Below are positions 1-7,772 of a stretch of 64,000 nucleotides of DNA, in pieces (position 1 is the stretch's first letter; every line of letters starts with the position of its first letter). Both the position numbers and the translations under genes were made by a program. The notes below the pieces were generated by a model. The model had not been told where the DNA came from. It made no database searches and saw nothing but the letters and a program-made list of their open reading frames with translations. The stretch spans positions 372,001-436,000 of the forward strand of contig NZ_CANMIO010000001.1 of NCBI RefSeq assembly GCF_947497935.1, written 5' to 3'. Source of the stretch: an uncultured Shewanella sp. GTDB taxonomy: Bacteria > Pseudomonadota > Gammaproteobacteria > Enterobacterales > Shewanellaceae.

Positions 1-338
1 AGACTAAAGCCATCTTGTCCAGATGCGATCAGATATAAGATCCCAGCGCCAGCGATACCACCGGCCACCTGAGCGATAATATAGGGAAGCAATTCTGATG
101 CAGGAAAGCGTCCGCCTGCCCATAGGCCAATTGAAACTGCTGGGTTTAAATGGCATCCCGAGATATGGCCTACGGCAAATGCCATGGTGAGGACGGTCAA
201 ACCGAACGCAAATGCCACACCGAGTAGGCCGATCCCAACTTCTGGAAAAGCTGCGGCTAAGACGGCGCTACCACAACCCCCTAAGACAAGCCAAAGTGTA
301 CCGATAAATTCGGCAGTCATTTTTTGGTTTATATTCAT
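1..338 (-). CDS. aqpZ: Aquaporin Z, 3' part missing (runs off the window start)
   Basis: The gene begins at an ATG at 338 preceded by AGGAACT and reads off the window edge, leaving 112 N-terminal residues. The protein is a water-channel (MIP) family member of the inner membrane that passes water in response to osmotic shifts. Visible are the first transmembrane helix (about residues 8-30), a second helix and the first pore motif NPA at residues 65-67 inside [18 protein letters not shown], which is the AqpZ version of that region. The GlpF-type glycerol facilitator pattern is not seen. The residue two before HLNPA is Cys where E. coli AqpZ has Gly. The second NPA and the selectivity-filter arginine lie outside the window. 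Identification is firm; completeness cannot be judged. Confidence 0.93.
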   Translation of the reverse strand, partial: MNINQKMTAEFIGTLWLVLGGCGSAVLAAAFPEVGIGLLGVAFAFGLTVLTMAFAVGHISGCHLNPAVSIGLWAGGRFPASELLPYIIAQVAGGIAGAGILYLIASGQDGFS

Positions 339-491
339 AAAACAGTTCCTTGAGTTTGCATCATTCCATTGGCAGTAAGTAGGCTGCCGACTGTCAATAT
401 AAGACAAACTTACTTTATGCCTTACTAAACAAAGAAGTAAACAGTTATAAAATGAAATTTATTGTTGCTACAACCTAGTGTATTGAGAGCG

Positions 492-1919
492 TTACTGAAC
501 CTTATAGCGTTCGTCTTGCACCATCTGAATTAAGGTGGCGGCTATTTCGGTATTGTCTTTATGCCCCCTGAAGTACAGTGCACCTTTACCATAGGCATAA
601 ATTGGCACATCGATAGCATCATGGCCTCCTGTAGTCCATCCAGTATAGGTCAGCTTATCAATTACTTGTTTAAGAATGTCTGCAAGCTCTTTTGTGGGCT
701 CATGATGCGAGAGGAGACTGTTAAGCCGGCTGCGCAGGAATTCGAGTTTTTTGGGCTGAATATCAATGCTGATATGGGGTCTAATAAAATGTGTGAAGCT
801 AGGTAAATCATTGAGGACTTCAGGCGTCTCCACAATTTGTTTTGCGATGGAGATAGGCAGCGAGTGAACCTGATGCAGTAATTGACCTTGCCATTGGTAA
901 GTCCCGTCTCGTCCTAGAGTTAGCCCGCCAGTCGAGTGATCGGCCGTAGCAATGAGTAAGGTGTCAGGGTGGGTATCGACATAGTGCTTTACTAGGCTCA
1001 AAGTATTAGCAAAGTCATGCATTTCATTCATCGCGCAAACAATATCATTACTATGTCCACACCAATCTATTTGGCTGGCCTCTACCAGCATCACAAAGGG
1101 TGCGTCTTGAGCCGATAGTAAGGCTAAGGCTTTTCGGGTCATAGTCGTGAGGTGCAGAGGGTCCTGACTTTCTAGGGTGCTAGGCAACCCCTTGGGGGCG
1201 AATAGGCCTAAGGCAGGCAGTTTTTCGATACTGTTTAAATCGCTTAGGCTGTCGATATACTGGTAGCCATACTCTTGAAACTCTATGGTCAGGTCCCGAT
1301 CATCGCGAGCGAAGTATTGGGCGCCGCCGCCTAGCATGAGATCGGCAACGGGGCGCTTGTCGATAAGGTTAGTTAAATAGCTATCGGCAATCTGATCGTA
1401 GTTTCTTCGGCTTTCATTATGGGCTAAAAAGCTGGCAGGGGTGGCGTGGTTAATCTGGGACGTGACCACAATTGCAGTGGTTTTCCTCTGCGCTTTCGCC
1501 ATCTCCAGCAGTGTGGGGAAAGCCCCTCCTTGATGGTCTACTGAAATCGCGCCGTTATAGCTTTTATAGCTGGTGGCTAGCGCGGTAGCCGCCGCCGCGG
1601 AGTCGGTGACATAAGTGTTGTCATCAGGGTAGGTACTCGACATCCCGACTAACAGCTTATCGAAGATTGTCTTCTCGACTCTTTGAGTTTGTGGGTTATC
1701 GTTGTAGTAGCGATAGGCGCTGGTATAAGCTGGCCCCATACCGTCACCAATCAGATAGATGATATTTTTTGGTAGGTATTCGGCCACGATAATTGGCGCA
1801 AAAGGATCATCCGTGCCTGCTGCAGCCTCTTTACTTAAGAGGGCGGGGCTCCATAAACTGGCGCAAAGCAGGCTGGAGAAAATTGCCGAGAAACCAACAA
1901 TCGAGGTTAAGTGAGTCAT
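492..1919 (-). CDS. Alkaline phosphatase (PhoA family), exported
   Basis: A 475-residue phosphomonoesterase of the PF00245 alkaline phosphatase family that would release phosphate from organic esters in the periplasm. An N-terminal hydrophobic signal spans about residues 5-24. The metal ligand motif DGMG is at 59-62 and the phosphorylated serine lies in TDSAAAATA (Ser107). Further metal ligands are in QIDWCGHSND, TADHSTGGL (325-333) and TGGHDAID (430-437). The ATG at 1919 is preferred: reading can extend 8 codons upstream to a TTG at 1943, but the ATG has AAGGGT upstream and gives a clean signal peptide. It lies 60 nt beyond the S9 peptidase gene on the same strand, with a terminator hairpin between, so co-transcription would need readthrough. 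No PhoB box was recognised. Confidence 0.9.
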   Translation of the reverse strand: MTHLTSIVGFSAIFSSLLCASLWSPALLSKEAAAGTDDPFAPIIVAEYLPKNIIYLIGDGMGPAYTSAYRYYNDNPQTQRVEKTIFDKLLVGMSSTYPDDNTYVTDSAAAATALATSYKSYNGAISVDHQGGAFPTLLEMAKAQRKTTAIVVTSQINHATPASFLAHNESRRNYDQIADSYLTNLIDKRPVADLMLGGGAQYFARDDRDLTIEFQEYGYQYIDSLSDLNSIEKLPALGLFAPKGLPSTLESQDPLHLTTMTRKALALLSAQDAPFVMLVEASQIDWCGHSNDIVCAMNEMHDFANTLSLVKHYVDTHPDTLLIATADHSTGGLTLGRDGTYQWQGQLLHQVHSLPISIAKQIVETPEVLNDLPSFTHFIRPHISIDIQPKKLEFLRSRLNSLLSHHEPTKELADILKQVIDKLTYTGWTTGGHDAIDVPIYAYGKGALYFRGHKDNTEIAATLIQMVQDERYKVQ

Positions 1920-1941
1920 GTTCTGGCTACCCTTAATGTTC

Positions 1942-1969
1942 AAAAAACCGCTGGCTAACTCAGTTAGCC
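1942..1969 (-). terminator. Intrinsic terminator after the S9 peptidase gene
   Basis: Read on the minus strand, a 7-bp perfect stem GGCTAAC/GTTAGCC (1963-1969 with 1953-1959) with a TGA loop is followed by AGCGG and a run of six T (1947-1942). It sits right after the peptidase stop codon and just before the phosphatase start, so it should partly or fully separate the two transcripts. Confidence 0.7.
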
Positions 1970-1979
1970 GCAGGCGTTA

Positions 1980-4502
1980 TTAATGGAATGTCACTTGTGT
2001 TTTATCAGGCAGGTTTGGCGTAAAGTGAGCGCTGCCTCTGGTAAGCGCTGGGCTTTTTAGGTATTGCTCTAGCCAGCTTTCTTGTTCCCACAACATATGC
2101 ATAATTGATTCTTTAGCCTTATAGCTATGGCTCTCATAAGGGAAGGTGACTAGGCGAGCTTGCCCTCCAAGCCCTCTTATTGCTTTAAACAGCCTGGCAG
2201 ACTGCATGGGATAAGTGCCGGAATTTGAGTCCATCTCGCCATGCATCAGTAATAATGGTTCATCAATTTTGTCAGCATGGGTAAAGGGCGATATCTGTTG
2301 GTAGAGGCTAGGGGCTTCCCAGAAGTTACGTTTTTCATGCTGAAAACCAAAGGGAGTTAAGGTGCGGTTATAGGCGCCACTTCGGGCAATCCCTGCGGCA
2401 AACAGATCTGAATGCGCAAGCAAGTTTGCCACCATAAAGGCACCATAGGAGTGACCTCCTATGGCAACCCGGTCCCTGTCGGCTACCCCCATCTCCACTA
2501 AGGTATCGATTGCAGCTTTGGCGTTGGCGACTAACTGATGGCGGAAACTATCGTTGGGTTTCTCTTTACCTTCGCCAACAATGGGCATGGCAACCTTATC
2601 GAAGATGGCAAAACCTTTGGCTGTGAAGGCAACGGGGCCCTTAGCGCTAATTTGATTGTATTGATTGGGTGAATAGTTAACCTGACTGGCAACCTCCGCA
2701 TTTTTGTATTCGCGGGGGTAAGCCCACATGAGTACTGGCAGTGGCCCATCTTCAGAGCGGTAATTAGCGGGGAGGTATAACACGCCTGATAAAGGCAGGC
2801 CGTCATCACGGGTATAATTGACTAACCGCCTAGTCATGCCTTTGTAAGCCTCGAGCTTATGTTGGCTTTGATACAGCACTTGCTCGTTACCGGACTCCAC
2901 CTCTAACATCACTAAGTGCGATGGCGTATCTGAGGTCTGCCTACTGATGATAAGTGTCAGCGGCTCAAGCTTTACAATATATTTAACGCTTTCTAATTGC
3001 TCTGTTGAGGACTGCCAAAGGGTTACTGGCTTGTCTATACTGTGGTTCTTTTTATTAGCGCTGAGTGCCGATGACTTTAAGAATGGCTGATAGCCCTCAG
3101 GTGATGCACCAAGGCCGTAATGTAGTAGGCTATTGTTATCTAGCTTGTAGACTCGACCTAGGCTTTGTCCATCAAGTTTAGCGCTTTGTCGATAGAGGTT
3201 ACCGGGGGCGTTGTAGGTATCGCGGATAGCCTTTTGATACCAGAGATACAAGGTTTTATCACTGTTTATTGAGGTATCCAAAAGGCTCACACGCATCTGC
3301 TTCTTGTCGGACTGACGCTCAGTGATAAGTGCAGTACTCTTCTCTCCCCACTGTACTTTATTTATCCGCCAAGGCGTTTTGGTTAACGGCGTAGGTTGTT
3401 GAGTAAAAGGAGCGCTGAGCTGCAGCAGTTGATCGCGATAGGCAACCTTGACGCGACTGTCACCATTATCGAGGGCTTTGACAAAGGCGAGGGTATCGGG
3501 TTTATCGCTACGCCAATGGATCATGCGTGGACCTTTTCGCACCGAGTCGCTTCCCGGAGGGCGATATTCACCGCTCTCTAAGTGGGCAAGTGTTCGTAGT
3601 TTTTCTCCCGAGCGGCTAAAGAGCTCTACCGATTGCGCAAAGTCATAGTATTTAACCATATATGAGAAAGGCGCGGCGATACGTTTTACCACTAGGTAAT
3701 TATCATTAGGTGACAGGCTATAGCTAATATTAATCGCGGGCTCACCAATCGGGGTGACATCGCCATTGAGTGCAATAAAGCTGAGTTGGCTGGTGGTTAA
3801 ATTTGAAAACTCGTGCTCATCTTGTAGGTTTTTGAGCAGATCTTGATAGGTTCTGCGTGGCGCTTTCTGGCCTGAGGTTTCACTTATGTTAGGGGCGATT
3901 ACCGCTTGAGTCTGAGCTTGCGTGGCGCTCTCGACTACGAGGTTAGTGAATACGCCCTTGCTGTCGTTTTGCCAGATATATTTTAAACCCAGTGTGGCAT
4001 TGAGGCGGCTAGGATTAAGTTTGTGGCTTTGTTGTTTGGCTAAATCATAAATAAATAGATCGGCGCTATGCTTTGTTAGGCCGATATAGCTTAGATATTG
4101 GCTATCGGGGGAGAAGGCGACATTGGCGACCTGCATGCCGTTGGCTAGTGCTATGGTGACAGGTTTTACGCTTGATTTAAGCTGGGTTAGGTTAATGAGT
4201 TCGATGTTTAAGTAGGTGTACTTAATGCGGCTCGGGATCAACAGGTCTGGTGATACTCTAAGCCCAGCGAGTTTGCGCTCATCTTGTGCAAGGGTGTCGA
4301 TTGAAAGATGTTTCTTAGGAGTTAATACCGCCAACCATTGCTTGTCTCTGGATAAGCGAGTGCTTACATTTTTTGTTTGTTCTACGACATCTTGCAGTGC
4401 CTTGCTGGGGAGTTGGTAGCTATTGCTCATGGCTTGATTGCTGAAAAATAGCGGGTAACAGATGGCTATCAGGGCATACACTAAGAGCGAATTTCGAGAC
4501 AT
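1980..4502 (-). CDS. S9 family peptidase (prolyl oligopeptidase / glutamyl endopeptidase-like)
   Basis: An 840-residue exported serine peptidase. Residues 1-25 form a signal peptide. The middle (about 60-560) is a beta-propeller-like region with WD40/PD40-type strands, and the C-terminal 230 residues are the alpha/beta-hydrolase domain. The catalytic triad is recognisable: Ser685 in GGHSYGAF, Asp758 in HGEMDSNSG and His792 in ESHSYK. Propeller phrases such as PPGSDSVRKGPRMIHWR resemble the S9D glutamyl endopeptidases, which cut after Glu. Substrate choice is therefore an inference; dipeptidyl peptidase activity is the alternative. The ATG at 4502 follows AGGAGATAAG. Gene order (TonB receptor, peptidase, phosphatase) suggests extracellular peptide use, with the receptor importing what exoenzymes release. 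Confidence 0.9.
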   Translation of the reverse strand: MSRNSLLVYALIAICYPLFFSNQAMSNSYQLPSKALQDVVEQTKNVSTRLSRDKQWLAVLTPKKHLSIDTLAQDERKLAGLRVSPDLLIPSRIKYTYLNIELINLTQLKSSVKPVTIALANGMQVANVAFSPDSQYLSYIGLTKHSADLFIYDLAKQQSHKLNPSRLNATLGLKYIWQNDSKGVFTNLVVESATQAQTQAVIAPNISETSGQKAPRRTYQDLLKNLQDEHEFSNLTTSQLSFIALNGDVTPIGEPAINISYSLSPNDNYLVVKRIAAPFSYMVKYYDFAQSVELFSRSGEKLRTLAHLESGEYRPPGSDSVRKGPRMIHWRSDKPDTLAFVKALDNGDSRVKVAYRDQLLQLSAPFTQQPTPLTKTPWRINKVQWGEKSTALITERQSDKKQMRVSLLDTSINSDKTLYLWYQKAIRDTYNAPGNLYRQSAKLDGQSLGRVYKLDNNSLLHYGLGASPEGYQPFLKSSALSANKKNHSIDKPVTLWQSSTEQLESVKYIVKLEPLTLIISRQTSDTPSHLVMLEVESGNEQVLYQSQHKLEAYKGMTRRLVNYTRDDGLPLSGVLYLPANYRSEDGPLPVLMWAYPREYKNAEVASQVNYSPNQYNQISAKGPVAFTAKGFAIFDKVAMPIVGEGKEKPNDSFRHQLVANAKAAIDTLVEMGVADRDRVAIGGHSYGAFMVANLLAHSDLFAAGIARSGAYNRTLTPFGFQHEKRNFWEAPSLYQQISPFTHADKIDEPLLLMHGEMDSNSGTYPMQSARLFKAIRGLGGQARLVTFPYESHSYKAKESIMHMLWEQESWLEQYLKSPALTRGSAHFTPNLPDKTQVTFH

Positions 4503-4532
4503 TCTTATCTCCTGAACCAGAGGTGGTTGTTT

Positions 4533-4562
4533 TAAAAATAAGCGCCCATTAGATGGACGCTT
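4533..4562 (-). terminator. Terminator-like hairpin between TonB receptor and S9 peptidase
   Basis: On the minus strand AAGCG-T-CCAT (4562-4553) pairs with ATGG-G-CGCTT (4549-4540) around a 3-nt loop with one mismatch, followed by ATTTTTAA. This is a plausible intrinsic terminator 31 nt upstream of the peptidase ATG, implying that the peptidase is expressed by readthrough or from a start between here and its ATG. Confidence 0.55.
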
Positions 4563-4590
4563 GAGAACTCGTTATTAAGGGAGATTTACG

Positions 4591-4629
4591 CCCAAACAAG
4601 TTGAATACACTCACTTCAACTTGTTTGGG
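4591..4629. repeat. Perfect 15-bp inverted repeat with 9-nt loop
   Basis: CCCAAACAAGTTGAA (4591-4605) and its exact reverse complement (4615-4629) enclose a 9-nt loop. It lies 12 nt past the stop of the TonB receptor gene. No T-run follows on either strand, so it is not a textbook terminator; on mRNA it would cap the receptor transcript's 3' end and could protect it from exonucleases. Confidence 0.8.
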
Positions 4630-4641
4630 GAGTTAACGAGG

Positions 4642-7419
4642 TTAAAACTTCTGTGAATAACCTAAGAAGAAGCTACGACCAGTATTTGAATAGCTGCTGT
4701 TGTCATCTTCATAGAAAGGCCAGTCATTGTGCTTGTCGTTACGCACGTCGTACAAAGGTGGCATCTCATCGGTGAGGTTTTTAACACCTGCGGTAAAGCG
4801 ACCTTTCCACGGTGCGTAGTAGCTTAAGGTGATGTTGACTGTTTGATAGGCATCTAAGGTATCAGTTTCCATCGATTCAACATCATCACCATTTTCATCT
4901 AGGTACTCGAACAGATCGACACCTTTTGCTTCACCTGTGTAGTAATAAGCAACGGTTGCACTGAAGTCTTGATAGTTCCAGCTCAAGCTTGCGTTACCTT
5001 TCCATTTAGGGAAGTAATCGGTTTCAGTTTGCTCTTCAATCTCGCTATCGACGCGCTCTTGGTACTCTTTCTTAATTAAGTAAGAGGCGGCTACTTTAAA
5101 TTTAAAGTCACCAATAGCTGTTTCAGGGAATTGATAGTTGAAGCTGGTATCGATACCTTCTGATGCTTCATAGGCGCTGTTGATAGGGCCCTTACGCATA
5201 CAGGCGATGTTTTCGATGCCATCGTCATCGTATTCAGTCAGGTAACCGACTCTATCCATCTCTTCACAACTGCTGTAGTTACCCGTCTGATAATAAGAAG
5301 GATCGTCTAGCATCTCATCGGTAGAGATAGTTTTCACTGCGCCTTCAAGCTCGATGTTCCACCAGTCGACAGTAATATCTGCGCTGTCGGTAATATTGGC
5401 AACGAAACCTAAGTTCCAGAATTCACCCTTTTCCTCTTCAAGGTTTAAATTACCTTGAGTAATTGAGCGGTAATCATCTTCATAGATCTCATCAGGGATC
5501 GTTGGATGCGGATAATCGGTGCCACCGAAGCCGATAGTTCGGCCAGCATATAGGCGGTGCATATCCGGCGCTCTAAAGCTCTTACCCCAGTTAGCACGAA
5601 CCATGACCTCATCAATTGGACGATAAGATAGGCCAACCTGTGGTGTGGTTGCGCCGCCTACATCTGAGTCATCCAAGTATTGGTCGTAACGAAGGGCTGC
5701 TGAAAGGTCCAGAGACTTAACCCCTGTGATGTCGGCAAGTAGTGGGATTTGTAATTCACCGGCAACGGCCACACGATCACGGTCGCCCTTACCACCTGTA
5801 CCACCCATTCCGATTAAGCCACCGCTTGATGTGACCTCATCTAGGGTGTCTTCATAACTTTCACGCGCCCACTCCGCCGTGGTTGCAAAGCCGGCTGTAC
5901 CCGCTGGTAATTCCATTAAGTCGCCAGTAAATACGGCTTGAAACTGATGCATGCTTGAATCTGAATTCTTGGTTGAATCAGCAATTAACATGTTAGCTTG
6001 TTCAGTTGTCAGCTCATTATGTGGGTACCATTTTGATGGATCTGCATCGTTTGGATCGAAGGTGACAATATCGAGCAGCGCATCGGCGCTCACCATATGA
6101 TGGTTTTGTTTTTCATACTTGTTGTAGCTGCTCGACCAAGAGAGATCTAGTTCATACTCACCTATGGTGCCGTCGGCGCCAAACGAGATAGCAGCCTTAG
6201 TGTTTTGGGTATCATAGGTACGCGGTCCTGGATACTCTTCCATTCTACGGGCAAGGTAGAAGCGATTATCGTCTTCAAACTCATATTTGTCATAACTTAG
6301 CGCACCGGTCGCTTCATCTTGATAGATGCTAGTGCCAAAACCTTTTTCATCTTTGTACTTGGTCGACTCTTTGTAAGATGCGTTGATCATGCCGTAGATC
6401 TGCCAATCATCATTTAAGTCATAAGTTGAGTTCAGCACTAAGTTGACACGATCATAAGCAGACTTTAAGCCACGGTCGGCATACTTATCGTAGTAGCAAT
6501 CATATTTGTACGCAGGTCTGTAAATGCCTTTATCACCAAATAACTCGTTACATTGCTGCTCATCAAGGTTGACGTATTTATCTTCGTGATAAACCTTGCT
6601 GTAATCGGTAATTCTAGAAGACCAACTTGAAGGCGTTGCATCGCCATAAGGACCTGCGCCCCACGTAAGGATCCCGTCTTCATTTTCATAGTAAGCAGGG
6701 CTATAAAGGTCATCACGCTGATAAGTTTGAATCGATTCAACTTTCTTATATTCAAGCATTAACAGGGTTTGGCTCTTGTCGGTATTAAAGCCTTGTAGGT
6801 AAGACAGATCTAACTGTTCTCCGCCCCCCTGCGTGGGCTCGGTATACTTGGCAGCGACCTTTGCACCTTCATAACTCTGCTTTAAGATGATGTTCACTAC
6901 ACCACCAACGGCATCTGACCCGTAAATGGCCGATGCGCCACCGGTTAGGATTTCGATGCGCTCTACCGCAGCTGTTGGAATATCAGATACATCGACAAAG
7001 TTTGAGGTGCCGCCTGCTGCACTAGGGAACGAAGCTTGGCGGCGACCGTTGATCAATACCAAGGTACGGTTGGCGCCCATACCACGTAAGTTGACAGAGC
7101 TAGCACTGTCGGTATAGCCATCACTTTCGCCATTTAATGAGCCACCAGTATTGGCTACAGAGGATTGCAGTACTTCAGCAATAGAGTTAAGGCCGCTATT
7201 GGCAATATCGTCGGCGGTGATCACGGTTACTGGCGCAACACCTTCGAAGTCGGCACGTTTAATACGTGAACCCGTGACCTCAATTTTTTCCATCTCTTGT
7301 TTAGCGTCGCTCTTGTCTGCGGCTTCGGCTGCAAATAAGGTTGTGGGGGTGAGCGCCGCCATACTGATGGCTAGGCTCAATGCTGAAATTTTCATCTTAG
7401 GTTTCATCTTAGATTTCAT
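4642..7419 (-). CDS. TonB-dependent outer-membrane receptor
   Basis: A 925-residue outer-membrane transporter energised by TonB-ExbBD. A signal peptide covers about residues 1-30 (three Met codons in the first nine residues; the first has AAGGA upstream). The region EKIEVTGSRIKRADFEG (about 43-60) is the usual start of the mature receptor. The plug domain follows (about 60-180) with NLRGMGANRTLVLINGRR and the GGASAIYGSDAVGGVVNI signature. The remaining 740 residues are barrel, ending in aromatic-terminated GYSQKF. Long acidic, Tyr-rich loops and several Cys are present. This form belongs to the large receptor group common in Shewanella and its ligand cannot be read from sequence. Location beside a secreted peptidase and opposite a ToxR-like regulator suggests peptides or another macromolecule fragment. 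Confidence 0.93.
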   Translation of the reverse strand: MKSKMKPKMKISALSLAISMAALTPTTLFAAEAADKSDAKQEMEKIEVTGSRIKRADFEGVAPVTVITADDIANSGLNSIAEVLQSSVANTGGSLNGESDGYTDSASSVNLRGMGANRTLVLINGRRQASFPSAAGGTSNFVDVSDIPTAAVERIEILTGGASAIYGSDAVGGVVNIILKQSYEGAKVAAKYTEPTQGGGEQLDLSYLQGFNTDKSQTLLMLEYKKVESIQTYQRDDLYSPAYYENEDGILTWGAGPYGDATPSSWSSRITDYSKVYHEDKYVNLDEQQCNELFGDKGIYRPAYKYDCYYDKYADRGLKSAYDRVNLVLNSTYDLNDDWQIYGMINASYKESTKYKDEKGFGTSIYQDEATGALSYDKYEFEDDNRFYLARRMEEYPGPRTYDTQNTKAAISFGADGTIGEYELDLSWSSSYNKYEKQNHHMVSADALLDIVTFDPNDADPSKWYPHNELTTEQANMLIADSTKNSDSSMHQFQAVFTGDLMELPAGTAGFATTAEWARESYEDTLDEVTSSGGLIGMGGTGGKGDRDRVAVAGELQIPLLADITGVKSLDLSAALRYDQYLDDSDVGGATTPQVGLSYRPIDEVMVRANWGKSFRAPDMHRLYAGRTIGFGGTDYPHPTIPDEIYEDDYRSITQGNLNLEEEKGEFWNLGFVANITDSADITVDWWNIELEGAVKTISTDEMLDDPSYYQTGNYSSCEEMDRVGYLTEYDDDGIENIACMRKGPINSAYEASEGIDTSFNYQFPETAIGDFKFKVAASYLIKKEYQERVDSEIEEQTETDYFPKWKGNASLSWNYQDFSATVAYYYTGEAKGVDLFEYLDENGDDVESMETDTLDAYQTVNITLSYYAPWKGRFTAGVKNLTDEMPPLYDVRNDKHNDWPFYEDDNSSYSNTGRSFFLGYSQKF

Positions 7420-7561
7420 TGATTGCAGTCCTTATTTTTATAATGTCCCCAAACGCCTTTAATCCTATTTGCGCACAACATCAGCTGATTAAGGCGAGTC
7501 ATTCCTGGGGTGAATACTGTCGAGTTTCCAATTCATATGCTGCTGGTTGTCAACTGAGTTC

Positions 7562-7641
7562 ATTTGTAATTAATTTGTAATCGGGCGGCAATCGGTTGCG
7601 GGTCGTTTCTTTGTTGTTTATATGTCTATTCAATGTCTATT
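7562..7641. promoter_or_regulatory. Candidate operator: two direct-repeat pairs with 11-bp period
   Basis: ATTTGTAAT occurs at 7562-7570 and again at 7573-7581; ATGTCTATT occurs at 7622-7630 and again at 7633-7641. Each pair repeats after exactly 11 bp, about one helical turn, which is the geometry that OmpR/ToxR-type winged-helix proteins bind as head-to-tail dimers. The two words share 6 of 9 positions. The placement between the receptor gene and the membrane-bound winged-helix regulator makes them the natural operator candidates; binding is inference. Confidence 0.45.
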
Positions 7642-7718
7642 GTTCATATTTTCATTGGTTTAGTGTATCTTTTGGGGGCGTGTAGTTTGCTTTGTCTATG
7701 TTGAATAGATGTGAATTC

Positions 7719-7746
7719 TTGATGGTTTTGTCACTGTCGATATAAA
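7719..7746 (+). promoter_or_regulatory. Candidate sigma-70 promoter for the ToxR-like regulator
   Basis: TTGATG (7719-7724) and TATAAA (7741-7746) are separated by 16 bp. Transcription would start near 7753, leaving a leader of about 20 nt before the ATG at 7773. Confidence 0.4.
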
Positions 7747-7772
7747 AAAGATAAGCAAAAAATGGGGTTGAG

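Larger units (their letters stand above)
7420..7772. other. Divergent intergenic region: TonB receptor / ToxR-like regulator
   Basis: 353 bp with no credible ORF. It holds a receptor-side Shine-Dalgarno (AAGGA), two pairs of 9-bp direct repeats with 11-bp period (7562-7581 and 7622-7641), and a promoter-like pair for the rightward gene (7719-7746). It is AT-rich between 7560 and 7770, as expected of a regulated promoter region. Confidence 0.6.

Noticed and set aside
1920..1943. TTG start extending the alkaline phosphatase by 8 codons
   Set aside because: Spoils the signal peptide; the ATG at 1919 has a usable AAGGG upstream.
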